Origin: Flavobacteriales bacterium UBA6693
GTDB taxonomy: Bacteria; Bacteroidota; Bacteroidia; Flavobacteriales; Weeksellaceae
Reading direction: 5' to 3'
Length of the DNA stretch: 64,000 nucleotides
Assembly: GCA_002454815.1 (NCBI GenBank)
Contig: DKJL01000006.1
Location: forward strand, 66,843 to 130,842
The notes below the pieces were generated by a model. That model was not told where the DNA came from. It made no database searches and worked only from the letters and a program-made list of their open reading frames with translations. Shown one piece after another: positions 58,872 to 64,000 of the stretch; within the stretch, counting starts at the first letter, position 1, and each line of letters begins with the position of its first letter. The position numbers were made by a program, and so were the translations under genes.

Positions 58872-60077
58872 TTATTTGATTTTATAGCTTACTATTTTCC
58901 AGTCGCTGCCCGTGTTTTTCAAACCAAAAGTCACCTGAATTGCAGTGGTGTTTCCATTTTTGTCGACGACGTCGTAAGTTGCATTTACCGATGAAGTCTT
59001 GGGAGTCGACGTCGTGGTTGTAATATTTTTCACCGTTACATTTTTTACACCACCAAACCCTGTTGTCGGATTCGAAAACTGTTCAAAAGATCCCCACGCC
59101 GGATTGTCTGCGGTTTCGTAAGCGCCGCGCAGATTTTGTGCTGAAAGGCTGCTAAGAAATTTTGAAACTGTATTTTTCGGATCAACAGCTTGTGTGGCTG
59201 AAACTTCGGAGGGTTGAGTTTCATTAAAATCAGGAACTATGTCCTCAGAAGGACGCAAATCCTGAGTGGTAGAGTCAGCTGGTTTTCCAGCCGGCATTAG
59301 TAATGCCTTTTCATTAACATCAACACCGACCTTTGTCATTTTTAAAGTCTTTTTGCTCGTTTTTACAGAGACCGTGATGTCAATCGCCTTGTTTACAATT
59401 TTTTGCGCTGGCAACGAGGAGAAACGCAAAGTAAAACCTTTGAAATTATTATCCTGCATTAAATTTTTTGACTGTAACACCCTGTTCCCGCCGCTGTAAA
59501 CTTCCATAACGACTTCTAAACCTGCTCCTGAAAAATCAACTAATTTGCCACGTTGGTCGAGGAGCCTTGGGACAACTTGCAGTGATTTTGGACCAAGCAC
59601 TTCGTCGTTTCCAAGCGTACTCACATTTAGTGAGATTGAGGCGGCGCTGATGTCATTTGGATCGGATTCACTTGCCTGCTCGTTGCCGAAAATATTCATT
59701 TCACCCAAAGATGGCGGACCGGTGCTGCTCCAGTCTATACCGTGTTTTTTAGCAACACCGTCGGCTAAAGAAAAAATTTGCGGCACTTTCATTCCGTTAA
59801 TTAATTTACCCATTTCCATCAACGCACTGTGATCGCCTTCAGCTTCAACGCCGAATGTTTTAATAATATAGAGCGCTTCATTGAATTTTACCTGTTGCAG
59901 CGTATTGAGGCTGCTCGCCATATCGTTGATACTGGACTGCAAAGACTTTGCATTGCTCGCATCTACTGCCGATTTTTTGCAGGAAAGCACTGTAAAAGAA
60001 AGTATGACGAGAAGCAGAAATGCCAGCACCTTAATGCCTGGGAGCTCTGATTTATAACGATATAGCATAAAATTCAT
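58872..60077 (-). CDS. Lipoprotein of unknown function with DUF4878-like C-terminus
   Basis: A 401-residue lipoprotein (FTVLSC). After a helical N-terminal region there is a ~130-residue beta-rich segment (ISLNVSTLGNDEVLGPKSLQVVP). The C-terminal ~100 residues (KFLSSLSAQNLRGAYETADNPAWGSF to TFGLKNTGSDWKIVSYKIK) resemble an NTF2-like DUF4878 module. The function is unknown. apt follows without a gap. A second ATG three codons in is possible. Confidence 0.65.
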   Translation of the reverse strand: MNFMLYRYKSELPGIKVLAFLLLVILSFTVLSCKKSAVDASNAKSLQSSINDMASSLNTLQQVKFNEALYIIKTFGVEAEGDHSALMEMGKLINGMKVPQIFSLADGVAKKHGIDWSSTGPPSLGEMNIFGNEQASESDPNDISAASISLNVSTLGNDEVLGPKSLQVVPRLLDQRGKLVDFSGAGLEVVMEVYSGGNRVLQSKNLMQDNNFKGFTLRFSSLPAQKIVNKAIDITVSVKTSKKTLKMTKVGVDVNEKALLMPAGKPADSTTQDLRPSEDIVPDFNETQPSEVSATQAVDPKNTVSKFLSSLSAQNLRGAYETADNPAWGSFEQFSNPTTGFGGVKNVTVKNITTTTSTPKTSSVNATYDVVDKNGNTTAIQVTFGLKNTGSDWKIVSYKIK

Positions 60078-60095
60078 AAGGAATTGGGTTTAAAA

Positions 60096-60103
60096 CAAAT
60101 GTA
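60096..60103 (-). promoter_or_regulatory. -7 element (TACATTTG on minus strand) of the lipoprotein-apt operon
   Basis: The plus strand reads CAAATGTA; 19 nt before the ATG at 60077 and just after the act terminator. Confidence 0.5.
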
Positions 60104-60130
60104 TAAAAAAATCCCGACAAAGGTCGGGAT
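60104..60130 (-). terminator. Rho-independent terminator of the act operon
   Basis: ATCCCGAC (60111-60118) pairs with GTCGGGAT (60123-60130); on the minus strand a T7 run follows, about 20 nt after the actF stop. Confidence 0.9.
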
Positions 60131-60152
60131 CATGTTTGGAGCATTTCTTCTC

Positions 60153-61484
60153 TTAGAAGGGATACTCATAAATTTTAGATTCATGCAAGTAAGGATTACC
60201 TTCTGGAATCAGTCTTAACTTGGATAGAGTAGTCATTACGACATATACAAACAATCCTAATCCGAACATTACGGCACCTAGATTAAGTAAAAGTCCGTGG
60301 ATATTCTCCCAATATGGACCAACTGTTCCCGGCATCACCATATTAAAATAAACGAACCATTGTCCTGCGATAATAATTACCGCCATTGTAGACATCACTT
60401 TAAAGTTTCGTTTGATACTTGAACTTACCATTACCAAAAGCGGTATGAAGAAGTTCAATGCCAGGATGATCCAGAATACCCATGTGTAATATTCAAATCT
60501 TCCAAAGAAATAGTTCACTTCCTCCGGAATATTTGCGTACCAGTATAACATAAATTGTGCAAACCAGGTGTAGGTCCAAAGCATCGTACTGGCGAAAAGA
60601 AATACACCAAGATCATGCAAATGATTATCATTGAAATGTGGTAGAAATCCTGCTTTCTTAAGATAAACACTGATCAACAATATCGTAGCGATAGAAGCTG
60701 CCAGTGTTGACACCATTGCATACCAAATATACATTGTGGAGTACCAGTGCGGGTCGATAGACATTAACCAGTCCCAAGCCCAAGCCGCAGAAGCAAAACC
60801 AAAGAAAGCGATGTAACCAATATTCCAGTTGTAGTAAGTGGCATAGTCGGCGCGGTTTTTTGTTTCGTCAACACGACGAGACTGTTTGCGTAATTTCCAC
60901 GCGAAGAAACTTGCTCCGAGTACATAAATCAGTGTTCTGACAATATAGAAAGGAATATTTAAGAATTTTTTCTTTTCAAATAAGATTCCGTCGAAATTCG
61001 GGTTGGTAGGGTCGGTAAGTTCCGGATCCATCCAATGGAAAAGGTGGCCAATATGCGTTACGTTCAAAATCATAATGATAATGATTAGGGCGCCTGCAAA
61101 AGGTATAAATGATGCTATTGCTTCCATTACGCGCAGAATGATGACTGACCATCCTGCATGGGCAGCCGTTTGGATCGCATAGAAGAACAATGCGCAGCAG
61201 CTCAGTGCAAACAAAAATACCGCAATGGTGTGCGCCGCAGCCAGGGGCTGATTGTGCACCTGCATTTTAGCATGGCCGAGATGCGCTGTGTGATCCTGTG
61301 GGCCTACAAGCTCGCTGGAATTGGAAGGAGCGTGTTTGCCGCCTTCGTGCACGGTATGCATCATGTGCTCTACCGCAGTGTCATCCAGTCCGCTGTTGAT
61401 GAAATATCCAGCGCCGAACAGCACCAGTCCCAGCACAATAAATACGATTGAATATAACCTTAACTTTGGTGAAAAACTGTACAT
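60153..61484 (-). CDS. actF: Alternative Complex III membrane subunit ActF
   Basis: A 443-residue quinol:cytochrome c oxidoreductase subunit with about 10 membrane helices. The family has histidine-rich segments such as MHTVHEGGKHAPSN in the N-terminal loop, and INDNHLHDLGVFLFASTMLWTYTWFAQF is a core segment. It is paralogous in fold to ActC (NrfD-like). ACIII replaces the bc1 complex, passing electrons from menaquinol to a cytochrome c or oxidase. Last gene of the act operon before the terminator; no cox genes follow in this window. Confidence 0.92.
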   Translation of the reverse strand: MYSFSPKLRLYSIVFIVLGLVLFGAGYFINSGLDDTAVEHMMHTVHEGGKHAPSNSSELVGPQDHTAHLGHAKMQVHNQPLAAAHTIAVFLFALSCCALFFYAIQTAAHAGWSVIILRVMEAIASFIPFAGALIIIIMILNVTHIGHLFHWMDPELTDPTNPNFDGILFEKKKFLNIPFYIVRTLIYVLGASFFAWKLRKQSRRVDETKNRADYATYYNWNIGYIAFFGFASAAWAWDWLMSIDPHWYSTMYIWYAMVSTLAASIATILLISVYLKKAGFLPHFNDNHLHDLGVFLFASTMLWTYTWFAQFMLYWYANIPEEVNYFFGRFEYYTWVFWIILALNFFIPLLVMVSSSIKRNFKVMSTMAVIIIAGQWFVYFNMVMPGTVGPYWENIHGLLLNLGAVMFGLGLFVYVVMTTLSKLRLIPEGNPYLHESKIYEYPF

Positions 61485-61498
61485 TTTTTTACTCTTTT

Positions 61499-62203
61499 TT
61501 ATTTTTTAGTACTCGTGCTTTCTTCTGCACCGGCCGCATCGGTTTCTGCAGGAGTTGCTTCAGCTGTAGCAGCTGATGGTGTTGCACCTTTTTTAAATTC
61601 GTGCATCACGTATTGTGCAACTCTCCAGCGGTCTCCCGGCTTCAGTTGTCCTGCATAAGAACCCATGGCATTCCTACCATGCGTAAGAACATAATGGACA
61701 GAGCCGACGGTAATGTCTCTATCAGCAAATTTTGGAACACCGGAATAAGCTCCGTTTTGAACGATTGGCCCCTGCCCATCACCAGCAACACCGTGACAAG
61801 CTGCACAAGTCTGGTCAAAAAGCAATTTGCCGCGCTGAATGTCCTTGTCCATCATGGCAGCATCAAGTGGTGAAACCGTCAGTGATTTTGAAGCGTCATA
61901 CCCTTCGTTATATTCGGCAGGTTTCATTGCTTTATTCGCTGCAGGGTCTGCGATTCCTTCGGGGTTTTGAGCCACGGTACCATTCACCGGACCTAAACCT
62001 GTTGCACCGTTTTGGTGAACGAAGGCAGGAATCTCATTATCGTGCTTGGAATATGCGTCCTCAGCTTTCATCAGCGGATCATAAGCCACGGGAAAGTACA
62101 TATCTGGAAAATACACGAGTGGCGGAGTCTCCTTGCTGCAGGAGCTTAGTGCTACTGCTGCACATCCCAGGATCGCTGTAATTTTTAATATATTCTTTGT
62201 CAT
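61499..62203 (-). CDS. actE: Alternative Complex III monohaem cytochrome c subunit ActE
   Basis: A 234-residue lipoprotein (AALSSC-type lipobox at Cys22, signal AVALSSC). It has one haem-binding site, QTCAACHGVAGDGQG (Cys133 to His137), and a downstream Met ligand candidate in RNAMGSYAGQL. The C-terminus is a low-complexity Ala/Glu/Thr tail. Within ACIII it takes electrons from the multihaem ActA. The start at 62203 is chosen because the longer frame adds 13 non-conserved codons before a normal signal peptide. Confidence 0.9.
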   Translation of the reverse strand: MTKNILKITAILGCAAVALSSCSKETPPLVYFPDMYFPVAYDPLMKAEDAYSKHDNEIPAFVHQNGATGLGPVNGTVAQNPEGIADPAANKAMKPAEYNEGYDASKSLTVSPLDAAMMDKDIQRGKLLFDQTCAACHGVAGDGQGPIVQNGAYSGVPKFADRDITVGSVHYVLTHGRNAMGSYAGQLKPGDRWRVAQYVMHEFKKGATPSAATAEATPAETDAAGAEESTSTKK

Positions 62204-62257
62204 CTGGACAATTTTAATTTGTTTATAATTAGATAGAATCAATAACTGATTCCCATC

Positions 62258-62779
62258 TTAGGCGTCTTTTACCGTTATTTCTTCTACGTTGGTATCGATC
62301 AGGATTTGTTTAACGGCTTCCACGTCGTCCGTAACAAATTCCATCATGAACTTATCGTCTGTAGTTCGTGGATCAGGGTTTTGTGGTGGACAGCCCGGAT
62401 ACATTTTATTCCGAACAAGAAAGGTAAGCGACATCATGTGCGCTGCGCAAAATACCATTAATTCAAACATTGGCACGACAAAGGCAGGCATGTTTTCTCC
62501 CCAAGTGAAAGACGGCTTACCTCCGATATTCATTGGCCAGTCATGATTCATTGTGTACCACGTTACAAGGCTTCCAATCATAAGACCGTACACTGCATAA
62601 AGAAAAGCAGCATCTGAAATACGTGTTTTCTTCAGTCCAAGTGCGGTATCAAGACCGTGTACCGGGAAAGGGGTGTAGACCTCAGCAATCGCGATTCCTT
62701 TATCGTTAAATGCTTTTACGCCATCCAACAAATCGTCGTCGTCGGCATACATGCCGTATATTCTTTTAATGGTGCTCAT
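62258..62779 (-). CDS. actD: Alternative Complex III subunit ActD (DUF3341)
   Basis: A 173-residue protein with a cytosolic start (IKRIYGMYADDDDLLDGVKAFNDKGI), the VYTPFPVHGLDTALGLKKT signature of DUF3341, and two helices (AFLYAVYGLMIGSLVTWYTM and AFVVPMFELMVFCAAHMMSL). It is a structural membrane subunit. ATG 62779 is the start; it overlaps the actC stop by 14 bp. Confidence 0.92.
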   Translation of the reverse strand: MSTIKRIYGMYADDDDLLDGVKAFNDKGIAIAEVYTPFPVHGLDTALGLKKTRISDAAFLYAVYGLMIGSLVTWYTMNHDWPMNIGGKPSFTWGENMPAFVVPMFELMVFCAAHMMSLTFLVRNKMYPGCPPQNPDPRTTDDKFMMEFVTDDVEAVKQILIDTNVEEITVKDA

Positions 62780-64000
62780 CTTCTTCTTTTGCTTTATAAG
62801 TTTCACCTGATATTTTCAGAATTGTTTTCAGTTCTGCCTGTGCAATTACCGGAAACGTTCTGGCATATAGCAGAAACAGTACTCCGAAAAATCCGATTGT
62901 CCCAAGATAAACTCCTACATCAATGATGCTGGGCTTAAACATTGTCCAGGAACTTGGCAGATAGTCGCGCGAAATATTTATTACAATAATATCAAAACGC
63001 TCGAACCACATCCCTATATTAATTACCAGTGCAATAATAAAAGTTGCCATAATGTTTGTTCTAATCTTTTTGAACCAAAACAGCGCCGGGATAACCAGGT
63101 TACAGATGATCAAGGCCCAGAAAGCCCACCAATAAGGACCGGTTGCAGCACCCGGAGAAAGGTATACAAAGTCTTCATAACGGGATCCCGAATACCATGC
63201 GATGAAATACTCACAAGCGTAGGCAACAGTTACCATACCTCCGGTTACCACAATTACGATATTCATAATCTCGATATGGTACATGGTGATATAATCTTCT
63301 AAATGAGCGACTTTCCGGGCGACTAACAAAAGGGTCTGCACCATCGCGAATCCGGAGAAGATTGCTCCTGCAACGAAGTAAGGCGGATAGATGGTGGAAT
63401 GCCAACCTTTAATTACCGAAGTTGCAAAGTCAAAGGATACTGTGGTGTGTACGGAGAATACCAATGGCGTTGCCAAACCGGCCAATACCAAAGAAAGTTC
63501 CTCGAAACGCTGCCAGTGTTTGGCTTTACCGCCCCATCCAAATGAAAGGAAAGTATAGATCCGTTTTGTCCATGGTGTTTTTGCACGGTCACGCACCATC
63601 GCAAAATCCGGAATCAGCCCCATAAACCAGAATACACTGGATACGGAAAAGTACGTTGAAATTGCGAATACGTCCCAGAGAAGTGGCGAGTTAAAGTTAG
63701 TCCACAAAGAACCAAACTGGTTTGGTAATGGGAATACCCAATATCCTACCCAAACTCTACCCATGTGAATTACCGGGAAGATGGCCGCCTGTACTACCGC
63801 GAAGATGGTCATCGCTTCCGCAGAACGGTTCACGGACATTCTCCAACGTTGTCTAAATAATAAAAGTACGGCAGAAATAAGCGTACCGGCGTGGCCGATA
63901 CCTACCCACCAAACGAAATTGGTGATATCCCAACCCCAGTTGTTAGTGCGATTCAGTCCCCAGGCACCAATACCGGTACCAATGGTGTATGCAATACAAC
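62766..64000 (-). CDS. actC: Alternative Complex III subunit ActC (NrfD/PsrC-like), partial at right edge
   Basis: The reading frame stays open to base 64000, so the N-terminal part lies outside. About 411 residues are visible, with roughly 9 helices and NrfD/PsrC-like features (WWVGIGHAGTLISAVL, the quinone-site MVRDRAKT and VHTTVSFDFA segments, FERFDIIVINISRDYLPSSW). With ActF it forms the membrane core of ACIII. actB and actA are expected to the right, outside the window, as the usual order is A-B-C-D-E-F. Confidence 0.93.
   Translation of the reverse strand, partial: CIAYTIGTGIGAWGLNRTNNWGWDITNFVWWVGIGHAGTLISAVLLLFRQRWRMSVNRSAEAMTIFAVVQAAIFPVIHMGRVWVGYWVFPLPNQFGSLWTNFNSPLLWDVFAISTYFSVSSVFWFMGLIPDFAMVRDRAKTPWTKRIYTFLSFGWGGKAKHWQRFEELSLVLAGLATPLVFSVHTTVSFDFATSVIKGWHSTIYPPYFVAGAIFSGFAMVQTLLLVARKVAHLEDYITMYHIEIMNIVIVVTGGMVTVAYACEYFIAWYSGSRYEDFVYLSPGAATGPYWWAFWALIICNLVIPALFWFKKIRTNIMATFIIALVINIGMWFERFDIIVINISRDYLPSSWTMFKPSIIDVGVYLGTIGFFGVLFLLYARTFPVIAQAELKTILKISGETYKAKEEDEHH

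Overview
The window looks like the chromosome of a flavobacterium (Bacteroidetes, Flavobacteriales), most likely a Chryseobacterium/Kaistella-like member of the Weeksellaceae. Supporting evidence: promoters of the Bacteroidetes type (TAnnTTTG, sometimes with TTTG 17-20 bp upstream), a C-terminal type IX secretion (T9SS) sorting domain, TonB-dependent receptors, a flavobacterial exosortase (XrtF) with its partner, a Rho protein with a large low-complexity insertion, an Alternative Complex III operon, and many Bacteroidetes-specific families (DUF4293, DUF5689, DUF6146, DUF6702). I see no rRNA, tRNA, CRISPR array, prophage or insertion sequence. Family assignments come from reading the translated sequences, not from a database search.

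Layout. 1-9.7 kb: tail of a T9SS cargo protein, SMR and MFS transporters, dnaB-rnhA, a lipoprotein-like protein, and nitroreductase-nadB-nadC (NAD synthesis). 9.9-13.7 kb: a TonB-dependent receptor and an AT-rich astacin-type metalloprotease. 13.9-20.9 kb: a membrane protein, asd, a CDF metal transporter, the convergent xrtF pair, then a divergent kinase/RapZ-C/nucleotidyltransferase/LOG cluster that resembles AmgK-MurU peptidoglycan recycling. 20.9-25.1 kb: a reverse-strand cluster with an Fe-S Rrf2 regulator, a DUF2249x2-ScdA/hemerythrin fusion, a DUF1858/DUF2249 protein, an NnrS/heme-copper-like membrane protein and a DUF59 protein, probably for nitrosative stress and Fe-S repair. 25.2-31.4 kb: TonB receptor plus DUF5689 lipoprotein, divergent from a secreted endonuclease/phosphatase.

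31.4-41 kb: sodA, rho, DUF4293, an M28 peptidase, an MsbA-like ABC exporter, mutS and a SpoU methyltransferase. 41.2-47.5 kb: a tripartite RND efflux operon under a GbsR/MarR-like regulator. 47.7-58.9 kb: housekeeping genes (SUI1 factor, nucleoside phosphorylase, tag, fabI, ltaE, M28 peptidase, pruA, zinc peptidase, ribH, a YfgM-like protein, apt) and two small stress-type proteins. 58.9-64 kb: a lipoprotein and actC-D-E-F of Alternative Complex III, with actC running off the right edge.

The most unusual signals are: (i) a group of seven genes whose start codon lies only 5-7 nt after a TAnnTTTG element, predicting leaderless mRNAs; (ii) the kinase/RapZ-C/MurU-like cassette, in which the first two genes share a frame and are separated by two stop codons; (iii) the nitrosative-stress locus with a recent 243-bp internal duplication; (iv) a G-free rho leader; and (v) an orphan terminator suggesting a small RNA upstream of pruA.
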